Origin: Bacillota bacterium
GTDB lineage: Bacteria > Bacillota > Clostridia > Lachnospirales > Lachnospiraceae
NCBI GenBank assembly: GCA_023416695.1
Contig: JAEZGY010000010.1
Location: 89,055 to 153,054, forward strand
Direction: 5' to 3'
DNA: 64,000 bases
Positions within the stretch are counted from its first letter, which is position 1, and each line of letters opens with the position of its first letter. The translations under genes and the position numbers were made by a program. Below, one piece after another: positions 1 to 7,672 of this stretch. Below the pieces are notes generated by a model. The model searched no databases and was not told where the DNA came from. It saw only the letters and a program-made list of their open reading frames with translations.

Positions 1-1904
1 TTATACATTACCTTATTTGTTATAAAACTTTTATTTTTTAAAATTGCCACTCCCTCAGAATCAGAAAGCAAATCACGTCCTGACATTAGTCTAGAATCAT
101 AAGTAAAGCCAAATAGATTCGTAAGAGTTGGAAGTATGTCAATACTGGAACCCGCCTTATCTATAATAATTGGCTCTTTCACTGAGGAAGACCATAGTAT
201 AAATGTACTCTTATAGATTTCAAAATTCTCATCTACCTCATGTCCTGCTAACTCATCAATCGTCGATTTATTTAAATCATATGGATAATGGTCTCCACTT
301 AAAGCGATTACTGTGTCATCTAGAACTCCCTTCTTATCTAGCTCCTGTATCAGATAGGCAAGTGCCTTATCGAGCTCGATATTACAAGCAATATAAGCCT
401 TCCCTTCCTCTGAATAAGGCAGATCCTTCACTGCCTCCTTATTCTTTATGCATTGCTTCTGTCCTTCAAAATTATAATGACAGTGTCCACTTATAGTCAT
501 GTAATAGGCATGAAATGGTGTTTGATTCATATACTCTGGTAGAGTTGCTACCATCATATCATAATCAGAAGCCGGCCAAGCATTAGCGTCCTTCATAGGG
601 AAAATATGAGCACTGCCTTCCGCTTCACTTATACTTCCAAGCTTTGCAGCCTTAAAGTCATACCCTAAGTTAGGATGTGTCACATTACGGTCGTAATAGC
701 TAAGAGATCCATTATGATAGGCATAACTAGTCGTACCAAGTCTATTAAATTGTTCTCCCATGGAAAATGGAAGGTAATTATCCTGTGAACGCCTAAAACT
801 ATGTGTTCCATCTGGAATTAATCCCAAGGTAGCAACATACTCCCCATCACTAGTACTGGTGTTCCATAAAGAGGTATAAAAATTACTAAATACAAAGCTT
901 TCATGAGAAAGTTTATATAAGGTTGGAGTTAGGTTTTTATCAATTGCCCAGGTAGAAAAACCTTCTGCAGTAATAAAAATAAGATTCTTTCCTGCAAACA
1001 TCCCTGTATATTCATTTTTATTCGTAGGGGTTACCGTAGAGAAATACTGATGTAAGGCCTTGATATCCTTATCACTTTCCTCTTCTGCTAAAGCAGTAAA
1101 GTCGATATTCATTACATTAGGAGAAGTATCGATCGGCTCTTCTGTCGGTTGTGGATTCTTTGTGGTAAGAGGTTCTTTACTCTCTTTTGGTTCATTTTCC
1201 TTCTTCTCCTCATCAGAGCCTGGCACAGGGGTTCCCTTAGTGGTACTGGCAAGTAGTTCTGAGAGATCACCTTCCACTTTTCCTACTCCTTGTAAGTCTC
1301 GACGAAAGGTAGTGTAGATACCAAGAGTACTGGCTGCTACCACTTGGTCGTTCATCTCATAATAATTCACATAAGCTAAAGATTCTTTACCACTAAGGCG
1401 AATTAAAAGGACAGGAATCAATTGAAGAACAATACATAATCCAAGAAGAATTCCAGATACTTTAATGGATTTTCTTTCATACTGAAAATATTTTATATTT
1501 CCTATAATTAAGGCAACCAAAGGCAGTAGCAGTAACAATAATCCGGGAAGATTGCTCACAATCTGCTGTAAGCCTTCCTTCCAATAAGCAGTAGCATCCT
1601 CTGCCGCACCAGCTGCTACACCCCAAAGTAATGGCACCTTAAATAAACTCTGATATACTAGCTGAGTACCGTAGAAAATAAACAGCAAGACCATTACCAC
1701 ATATCCAAGAATTTTATTCACTTTCCTGGGAAATAAGGTTGATACTAACGTAAAAACAGAAGCTAACCCTAGGGAAAATAACAACATAAATGCTATGTGC
1801 CAAGATAAGCCTCCATATGTAAACCATTGATAAATTAATTCCATCCAAAACACTGCTATGGTGTAAAAAAGAAAACGAATATATAACCTCTCCTTTAATT
1901 TCAT
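1..1904 (-). CDS. LTA synthase-like membrane sulfatase (partial, 3' end outside window)
   Basis: The frame is open from the ATG at 1904 to the window edge, so the C-terminus is missing. The first ~180 residues hold about five hydrophobic segments. A charged, Pro/Thr/Glu-rich linker follows, and then a sulfatase/alkaline-phosphatase-superfamily domain with ITAEGFS near its start (nucleophile region, Ser or Thr), YHNGSLSYYDRN, HCHYNF and ALSGDHYP. This is the build of lipoteichoic acid synthase/phosphoglycerol transferase family proteins, which act on the outer face of the membrane. The start overlaps the bioY stop as ATGA, so the two are probably cotranscribed. The exact substrate (LTA polymerisation or phosphoglycerol transfer to another glycan) cannot be told. 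Confidence 0.85.
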   Translation of the reverse strand, partial: MKLKERLYIRFLFYTIAVFWMELIYQWFTYGGLSWHIAFMLLFSLGLASVFTLVSTLFPRKVNKILGYVVMVLLFIFYGTQLVYQSLFKVPLLWGVAAGAAEDATAYWKEGLQQIVSNLPGLLLLLLPLVALIIGNIKYFQYERKSIKVSGILLGLCIVLQLIPVLLIRLSGKESLAYVNYYEMNDQVVAASTLGIYTTFRRDLQGVGKVEGDLSELLASTTKGTPVPGSDEEKKENEPKESKEPLTTKNPQPTEEPIDTSPNVMNIDFTALAEEESDKDIKALHQYFSTVTPTNKNEYTGMFAGKNLIFITAEGFSTWAIDKNLTPTLYKLSHESFVFSNFYTSLWNTSTSDGEYVATLGLIPDGTHSFRRSQDNYLPFSMGEQFNRLGTTSYAYHNGSLSYYDRNVTHPNLGYDFKAAKLGSISEAEGSAHIFPMKDANAWPASDYDMMVATLPEYMNQTPFHAYYMTISGHCHYNFEGQKQCIKNKEAVKDLPYSEEGKAYIACNIELDKALAYLIQELDKKGVLDDTVIALSGDHYPYDLNKSTIDELAGHEVDENFEIYKSTFILWSSSVKEPIIIDKAGSSIDILPTLTNLFGFTYDSRLMSGRDLLSDSEGVAILKNKSFITNKVMY

Positions 1905-2458
1905 GGTATCCTCCTTGTTATCGTTTGTCCTCGCAGTGCATGGTTAAGAGGATATGCTAGAGCGATCGCCGCCACCATTTTAAAAATATCCCCCAAGATA
2001 AATGGGTAAACACACATAGTCATAGCTGCAGCTAGCTTTGTTCCACTTTGTATCATAAACCATGCAGTACCTATAGTATAACAGATAACCGTCCCCACTA
2101 ACATCCCTATTGGATAACCAATATATTTTTTTGGAAGTTTTTTTACAAAAACTCCAGTGCAGAAGACCATAAATAGATACCCGATCATATAGCCTCCTGT
2201 AGGACCTACTAGTTTTTGTACTCCTGCTGTATATCCTGAAAACACAGGAACCCCTACTAATCCAATTAATAAATAGATGCCCACGCTTAAAGTTCCTAAA
2301 TAAGGGCCTAACACGGCTCCTGATAGATAAACTGCAAAGGTAGCTAAAGAAATTGGTATAGCAGTAAAGGGAATACTAATGCTAATGGGTGCAAAAATTG
2401 ATAATATAGCAGCGAATAGTGAAACGATTACAAGCGTTACGGTGTTTTGCTTCTTCAT
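1901..2458 (-). CDS. bioY: BioY, substrate-binding (S) component of a biotin ECF transporter
   Basis: This 185-residue protein has six predicted membrane segments and the BioY signature regions FTAIPISLATFAVYLSGAVL near the N-terminus and GPTGGYMIGYL in the middle; the length is typical of the family. BioY binds biotin in the membrane and works with the shared EcfA/A'/T energising module, which is not in this window. A strong Shine-Dalgarno (CCTCCT on the plus strand, 2464-2469) precedes the start. A BirA-type operator overlaps its promoter, which independently supports a biotin role. It is followed with a 4-base overlap by the sulfatase gene. Confidence 0.93.
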   Translation of the reverse strand: MKKQNTVTLVIVSLFAAILSIFAPISISIPFTAIPISLATFAVYLSGAVLGPYLGTLSVGIYLLIGLVGVPVFSGYTAGVQKLVGPTGGYMIGYLFMVFCTGVFVKKLPKKYIGYPIGMLVGTVICYTIGTAWFMIQSGTKLAAAMTMCVYPFILGDIFKMVAAIALAYPLNHALRGQTITRRIP

Positions 2459-2509
2459 ATAAGCCTCCTAGCTATGTACTATTGTAACTATAACAATGTT
2501 TTTGCTCTC

Positions 2510-2566
2510 AGTATAATGGCTTATAAAAAGATTGTCAACCAAGTTCTTTACATAGGTTGACAATCT
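2510..2566 (-). promoter_or_regulatory. bioY promoter overlapped by a BirA operator
   Basis: On the minus strand a -35 TTGACA (2538-2533) and a -10 TATACT (2515-2510) are separated by exactly 17 bases. The -35 lies inside a perfect inverted repeat with 12-base arms (2529-2540 and 2555-2566) and a 14-base spacer, core TTGTCAACC-N14-GGTTGACAA. The known BirA operator in Gram-positives is close to TTGTTAACC-N14/15-GGTTAACAA. Repression of bioY by biotinoyl-AMP-bound BirA is inferred. The same repeat is followed by T5 on the minus strand and might also terminate transcription from the aminotransferase gene. Confidence 0.85.
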
Positions 2567-2585
2567 AAAATACTATTTTATTATT

Positions 2586-3809
2586 TTACACTTGACGGTA
2601 GGAAGATAAGAAGTCAGTAAGCTTCTTCACCGCTCTCGTCAACTCCTTCACCTCAGGTAAGTATACAATTCTAAAGTGGTCTGGCTCCTTCCAGTTAAAG
2701 CCTCCACCATGAACAATAAGAACATGCTTCTCACGTAGGAAATCTAGAGCAAACCGTTCATCATTTACAATATTGAATCGTTTCGTATCAATCTTAGGGA
2801 ACATATAAAAAGCTGCCTTTGGTTTTACAGCAGTCAAACCAGGGATTTCGTTAATTGCCTTCCAAATATATTCTCTTTGCTCAAATAATCTTCCGCCTGG
2901 AAGCAATAACTCATCGGAGCTTTGATAACCGCCTAATGAAGTCTGAATGATATACTGAGCTGGTACATTGGCACAGAGCCTCATGGAGGAAAGCATATTT
3001 AAGCCTTCAATATACCCTTTTGCCTTTTCCTTTGCTCCACTAAGTACCATCCATCCACTTCTAAAACCTGCTACTCGATGTGATTTACTTAATCCATTAA
3101 AACTAACAAAGAAAACATCATCAGCCAAACTCGCCATAGCTACATGTTCTAATCCATCCATAACTAATCTATCATATATTTCATCGGCAAAAATAATCAG
3201 CTCATGTTCTCTTGCCACCTCAATAATCTCCTCTAGGAGCTCCTTCGGATACAACGCACCCGTAGGATTGTTTGGATTAATTACAACAATCCCCTTGGTT
3301 TTGTCTGTAATCTTACTTCTAATATCATTTATATCAGGATACCATTCACTTTGCTCATCACAGATGTAATGTACTGGATGACCACCAGCTAAAGTTGCTG
3401 CTGCTGTCCAAAGAGGATAATCTGGAGATGGAATTAGAATCTCATCCCCATTGTTAAGAAGGCCTTGCATGGAAATAGAGATTAGTTCACTTACCCCATT
3501 ACCAGTATAGATATCCTCAATAGTAACTCCCTGAATCTTCTTTAACTGGCAGTACTGCATAATAGCCTTTCTTGCTGAAAAGATGCCCTTGGAATCGCTA
3601 TAACCTTGAGCATTACGAAGGTTTCGAATCATATCTTCAATTACCTCATTAGGAGCATTAAAACCAAAGGGTGCTGGATTCCCAATATTCAGACGTAATA
3701 CATCTATTCCATTGGCCATCATCCTAGATGCTTCGTCCACAACAGGTCCTCTTACATCATAACAAACGTTATCAAGTTTTGCTGATTTTTCATAATGCTT
3801 CATTCTCAT
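2586..3809 (-). CDS. alaA: AlaA-like PLP-dependent aminotransferase (alanine/glutamate-pyruvate type)
   Basis: A fold-type I class I/II aminotransferase of 407 residues. The PLP lysine lies in SFNGLSKSHRVAGFRSGW, and NPNNPTGALY and ADEIYD are the cofactor-binding motifs. The stretch ANVPAQYIIQTSLGGYQS is characteristic of AlaA (YfbQ) proteins, which make alanine from pyruvate and glutamate. The T-box leader upstream appears to carry an alanine (GCA) specifier, which supports this over a generic aspartate aminotransferase. It is transcribed alone from the T-box promoter. Substrate preference is inferred from motifs and leader. Confidence 0.82.
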   Translation of the reverse strand: MRMKHYEKSAKLDNVCYDVRGPVVDEASRMMANGIDVLRLNIGNPAPFGFNAPNEVIEDMIRNLRNAQGYSDSKGIFSARKAIMQYCQLKKIQGVTIEDIYTGNGVSELISISMQGLLNNGDEILIPSPDYPLWTAAATLAGGHPVHYICDEQSEWYPDINDIRSKITDKTKGIVVINPNNPTGALYPKELLEEIIEVAREHELIIFADEIYDRLVMDGLEHVAMASLADDVFFVSFNGLSKSHRVAGFRSGWMVLSGAKEKAKGYIEGLNMLSSMRLCANVPAQYIIQTSLGGYQSSDELLLPGGRLFEQREYIWKAINEIPGLTAVKPKAAFYMFPKIDTKRFNIVNDERFALDFLREKHVLIVHGGGFNWKEPDHFRIVYLPEVKELTRAVKKLTDFLSSYRQV

Positions 3810-3951
3810 TACCTCACTTTTCTTTTTAGACTTATATTCCTAAATCCTATGTACTTCATGGAAAATAGTGTTCTATCATCCATTTAAGTTCACGCGGTAA
3901 AGTTGTTGGCTTCCTGTAAAGTGGTAATAGGTTAATAGTAATTATTACACA

Positions 3952-4236
3952 AAAAAAGCCCTAACTGTCCAATAGACAATTAGGGCGAATATACTATCCG
4001 TGTTACCACCTAATATTCAAAGCTTGTGCTTTGCTCTCATCCAGTACGAAGTCTAACTTGATACCGTTTCCCTGTAACGTAGGAAGAACGTCATATCCTA
4101 CTAAGCATTCTCTGCCGTTGGGATAAGCTGCTCCAAGACTGCTTCTGTATTAACCTCACGAAGATTTCCACCAACCATCTTCTCTCTAGGCACTCCGTTA
4201 ATACATACTCCTTCTTTTCACTGCATTTAATCCGTT
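3952..4236 (-). promoter_or_regulatory. T-box leader, probable alanine specifier (GCA)
   Basis: Read on the minus strand, the leader has Stem I with AGGAGTA, AGAGAGAAGA and GGTTGGTGGAA. Helix arms TGTATTAAC/GTTAATACA lead into the 3' loop GAAGCAG, placing GCA (4142-4140, Ala) in the specifier position. The T-box core AGGTGGTAACACGG is at 4011-3998. A terminator hairpin (arms around 3958-3966 and 3978-3986, then T7) ends the leader. Uncharged tRNA-Ala would pair with specifier and core and prevent termination, raising expression of the aminotransferase. The specifier is assigned by position and by analogy with the second T-box in this window. Confidence 0.88.
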
Positions 4237-4242
4237 TAGTAA

Positions 4243-4271
4243 AGTATAGTCACTTTCTTTTGCAATGTCAA
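4243..4271 (-). promoter_or_regulatory. Promoter of the alanine T-box / aminotransferase transcript
   Basis: Minus-strand TTGACA (4271-4266) and TATACT (4248-4243) with a 17-base spacer; this is an almost perfect sigma-A promoter. It lies between the end of dut and the T-box, so initiation near 4236 gives a full T-box leader. Confidence 0.82.
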
Positions 4272-4288
4272 CAAAAATAATTATTATT

Positions 4289-4759
4289 TTATTTGGTCCC
4301 TGTAGAGCCAAATCCATTTTCTCCTCTAAGGGTTTCATCCAAACTATCTTGTTCCGTAAATGCTACTTCTAAATATGGCATTACCACTAGCTGAGCAATT
4401 CTTTCATGAGGATTTACTGTTCTTTCCTCATTAGTGTCATTGTGTAAGGATACAATAATTTCTCCTCTATAATCGCTATCAATTACCCCAACACAGTTGG
4501 CTGGTCTTAATCCCTGCTTCGTAGCCAAACCACTTCTAGCATAAACCGCTCCAAAATAGCCATTTGGAATAGCCATAGATAAACCTGTTCCTATCATCAC
4601 TGTAGCATGGGGTGCTATGACGACTGCCTCCTCATTATTGGAGTACAAATCCCAACCTGCTGCCTGTTCACTTCCTCTTGTAGGTAACATCGCTTTGTCA
4701 TTTAATTTCTTAATACCAATATTCATCTGTATATCCATCCTTTTGTCTTTCTTAATCAT
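4289..4759 (-). CDS. dut: dUTP diphosphatase
   Basis: A trimeric-type dUTPase of 156 residues with all five motifs in order: AGWDLYS (I), ARSGLA (II), GVIDSDYRGE (III, with the catalytic Asp), RIAQLVV (IV) and GENGFGSTG (V). It hydrolyses dUTP to dUMP and pyrophosphate, keeping uracil out of DNA and feeding dTMP synthesis. The start at 4759 overlaps the nrdG stop by 8 bases and has GGAAGG five bases upstream; a start at codon 8 or 12 is also possible. Coupling to nrdG puts two nucleotide-metabolism genes in one transcript. Confidence 0.95.
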   Translation of the reverse strand: MIKKDKRMDIQMNIGIKKLNDKAMLPTRGSEQAAGWDLYSNNEEAVVIAPHATVMIGTGLSMAIPNGYFGAVYARSGLATKQGLRPANCVGVIDSDYRGEIIVSLHNDTNEERTVNPHERIAQLVVMPYLEVAFTEQDSLDETLRGENGFGSTGTK

Positions 4760-5282
4760 TCATACCTTCCCAAAGAACCACACTATGATCCCTTAAGGAT
4801 TCTGGCACTTTAATAATCCGCTGGTTAGAAGAACCACGAAAACGTAGGCTTAAATCCTTCTTTTCTAAGATAAACTTCCCGTCTACTAATACATCCAAAT
4901 ACTGTAGTATTTTCATGGTTTCAGGATAAGTCTTACACATGACTCCTAAAATATCCTTTTCAAAATCATATCCGCTATAGCACCAGATACTTTTCTCAGG
5001 ATATACTTCCTTTACACGTTGTACCAGTGTCATTATTGCCTTCTGATTCTCCAGTTCCATGGGCTCCCCACCAAGAATAGTGAGTCCTGATATATAGCTT
5101 GGCTCTAAGTATACGAGTATCTGTTGCATAGTCTCTTCGGTAAAAGGAGTCCCGTAACTAAAATCCCATGCCTCCTCATTAAAGCACCCCTTACAGTGGT
5201 GCGTACAACCACTTACAAAAAGGGAGATTCTAACGCCTGGTCCATTGGCTACATCAAACTGCTTTATATCTGCATAATTCAT
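4752..5282 (-). CDS. nrdG: Anaerobic ribonucleotide reductase activating protein (radical SAM)
   Basis: A small radical-SAM activase. CTHHCKGC gives the CxxxCxxC cluster ligands, and DVANGPGVRISLFVSG precedes it as in NrdG. GGEPME is the SAM-binding GGE motif and FRGSSNQRII lies in the C-terminal part. It installs the glycyl radical on NrdD. I place the start at the ATG at 5282, preceded by GGAG at a good distance, rather than 22 codons upstream where there is no ribosome binding site. Its partner nrdD lies about 16 kb away, beside a decayed second nrdG, so this is likely the working copy. Downstream dut overlaps it. Confidence 0.93.
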   Translation of the reverse strand: MNYADIKQFDVANGPGVRISLFVSGCTHHCKGCFNEEAWDFSYGTPFTEETMQQILVYLEPSYISGLTILGGEPMELENQKAIMTLVQRVKEVYPEKSIWCYSGYDFEKDILGVMCKTYPETMKILQYLDVLVDGKFILEKKDLSLRFRGSSNQRIIKVPESLRDHSVVLWEGMND

Positions 5283-5455
5283 TATCTTTTCTCCAGGTTT
5301 AAGGTAATATGATTGCTCATTTTTCCAATTTGCAAAATATTTCAACAATTATACCATCTATTATACACATAATTGCAATAAAATAAATACAAATGTCTGT
5401 AAAAACTAAAGTTCGGATATTTATGAACCATTACTAGGATTACACCTTCCTATAA

Positions 5456-5493
5456 ATAAAGCTGTGTTCCTATTAACCTGAACACAGCTTTAT
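5456..5493 (-). terminator. Intrinsic terminator after the chemoreceptor gene
   Basis: Perfect hairpin with 14-base arms (5456-5469 and 5480-5493) and a 10-base loop, T-rich on the 3' side in the minus-strand reading. It ends the carbohydrate-locus transcript. Confidence 0.75.
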
Positions 5494-5513
5494 GATATTA
5501 CTTAGGTTCTAGT

Positions 5514-7643
5514 TTATTCGATGGAAAACTGTTGGATTACTTTTTCTAATGATTTTGCTTTATTGTCCAGTTCTACTGACAAATCTTTTAATGTTTTAAC
5601 TACTTCCAATTGTTTTGCAGTAGTTTCACTTACTTCCATTGAAGACGATGCAGTCTCCTCTGATACAGCGGTGATATTCTGAATAGATTCCAGTGTCTTA
5701 TTCTTAGAATCTTCAATATTCGAGATACTTTCAATAATTGCATCCATATTATCAATTAATGAACCAACATGATGATTAATCATCTCAAATGCTTCTTCTG
5801 TATTATTTACTGCACTTTCCTGTTCAACAACAATGTTTTGTGTTTCTCCAACTATTCCTACTACTTCCTCCGTCGTCATCTGAATACTATTTACTAACTC
5901 CTTAATACTATGAACAGCGTCTACGGACTGAACAGAAAGATTACGTATTTCTTCCGCTACAACAGCAAATCCTTGTCCTAGTTGTCCAGCACGAGCAGCT
6001 TCAATAGAAGCATTTAACGATAGTAAATTACTTCTCTCTGCAATCTCACTAATTGTCTCGGTTATCTTACTTATCGTCTGAGATTTTTCTTGTAACATTA
6101 CAATACTAAAAACAATTTTTTTAGTTATGTCACTTGTGGACTGCGCCTTCTCATTTAAAGTCTGTATAATTTCCAGACCTTTTGAAATGCACGTACTAGT
6201 ATTATTGGCAATAGCATTTATTTCGTTTGTCTTTCCATAGACAACCTCAATTTTACTTGCCAGATTATCCATTTGAATTAAACAATCCTGGGCATCCTCA
6301 GCTTGTTGCGTTATCCCCTGTTCTATCTCACCAATCACCCCTTTAATATTTTCTGAGGCCTTAGCAAATACTCCTGATGAGTCATTTACCTTTGCAGAAG
6401 ATTCCGTTATTGCAATACTCTCACCTCTGACCTGTCGAATCAGACCATTCATGCTGACAATCATTTCATTAATACCCATGCCAAGAGTATGGAATTCATC
6501 CTTACGCTTTACGTTTACTTCTATGGTAAGATCTCCACTGGATACCTTCTTTAATTTATTAATAATGTATTTTACCGTTTTTTGTATACTTGAGGATATT
6601 AGAATGCCAATAATGATAGCTAAAATACAAGCAATAATCACTAATATGGTGGTTGTATTTTTGATACTTTTCACTTGATCAGTAATTGTTTTTTCGGGAA
6701 TGAGAGAGCACAACATTGTCCCTGTTTCCCCAATTTTAGAGTACAAATATACATATTTTTCCCCATGGAATGAAATACTTTTATAGTTGCTTGTGTCTTC
6801 TGAAGCCATAGAATCCTTATAAAACTGTTCCTGATATAAACTAACGCTTTCCTGTCCCTCTTTAACAGAGGAATCAGAGAGCAATTCTATACCATCTTTT
6901 GTTATAAAGGCTACTGTGCTATCATTTCCACAGTCTAGATTATTTAAAATGGACTTGATTTTAGATGCACTAATATCTATCACAACAGCTGCTTTTGTAG
7001 TAAGAAAGCCTTGTACAAAACGAACTCCATAACTGTTAGCATCCACTCGACAGACTCTGTCAATGGTTTCATCCTTACCAATCCAATAAGCAGAAGAATT
7101 CTTTTCAGCTAATGGTTTCCCGCCCTCCGAATTTGTAAATTGGGTATATAAATCTTCCTCCCACTTAGAATAAGTAGAAATAGCACCTGCCTCTTCCGAC
7201 ATCACAGTGATGTTTTCTATAAAGTCGTTTGCTGAAGAATCCATTACTAATGTGGACTTCATATCTCTCTTCAATCTAGAAGTAGATAATTCTGTTGTAT
7301 CTAGTTTATTAGAGAAAAAATTTTGGAAGTTATCATCCGAAACATACTTCACTGCTATACTTTTTACTGAATCAAGTCCTAACTCAACATATTTTGTCGT
7401 CATATCTATAGATTGTAAACAAGAGGTCTCGTAGTTATATACAATGGTATCTGACGCATTCTTATAAGAGGTAATCCCTACTAGAATCACAAATAAAACT
7501 GGTATCATAAAAGAGAGAATGAGCTTGATAGCGATGCTGTTGTACCAATAGTTTTTCTTTCGCATAGATTTCTTTATTTCTTTATATGTTTTTTTTACAT
7601 ATTTCTTTTCATGATGCTTTAGCAAATGACTAGATACTTTCAC
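5514..7643 (-). CDS. Methyl-accepting chemotaxis protein with extracellular Cache-type sensor
   Basis: 709 residues: a basic cytoplasmic N-terminus (~1-35), TM1 (~40-62), an extracellular sensor of ~260 residues of Cache type, TM2 (~330-350), HAMP (~352-405), and a long coiled-coil signalling domain whose hairpin tip is ERSNLLSLNASIEAARAGQ followed by GQGFAVVAEEIR. The start is GTG at 7643 with AGGAGG seven bases upstream; no better ATG exists. It follows the GH127 gene by 29 bases and is the last gene of the carbohydrate locus, so it probably senses the same sugar, directly or through the binding protein. The ligand is an inference from context. Confidence 0.93.
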   Translation of the reverse strand: MKVSSHLLKHHEKKYVKKTYKEIKKSMRKKNYWYNSIAIKLILSFMIPVLFVILVGITSYKNASDTIVYNYETSCLQSIDMTTKYVELGLDSVKSIAVKYVSDDNFQNFFSNKLDTTELSTSRLKRDMKSTLVMDSSANDFIENITVMSEEAGAISTYSKWEEDLYTQFTNSEGGKPLAEKNSSAYWIGKDETIDRVCRVDANSYGVRFVQGFLTTKAAVVIDISASKIKSILNNLDCGNDSTVAFITKDGIELLSDSSVKEGQESVSLYQEQFYKDSMASEDTSNYKSISFHGEKYVYLYSKIGETGTMLCSLIPEKTITDQVKSIKNTTTILVIIACILAIIIGILISSSIQKTVKYIINKLKKVSSGDLTIEVNVKRKDEFHTLGMGINEMIVSMNGLIRQVRGESIAITESSAKVNDSSGVFAKASENIKGVIGEIEQGITQQAEDAQDCLIQMDNLASKIEVVYGKTNEINAIANNTSTCISKGLEIIQTLNEKAQSTSDITKKIVFSIVMLQEKSQTISKITETISEIAERSNLLSLNASIEAARAGQLGQGFAVVAEEIRNLSVQSVDAVHSIKELVNSIQMTTEEVVGIVGETQNIVVEQESAVNNTEEAFEMINHHVGSLIDNMDAIIESISNIEDSKNKTLESIQNITAVSEETASSSMEVSETTAKQLEVVKTLKDLSVELDNKAKSLEKVIQQFSIE

Positions 7644-7672
7644 ATTAACTCCTCCTTTATCCTTTGTACTAT

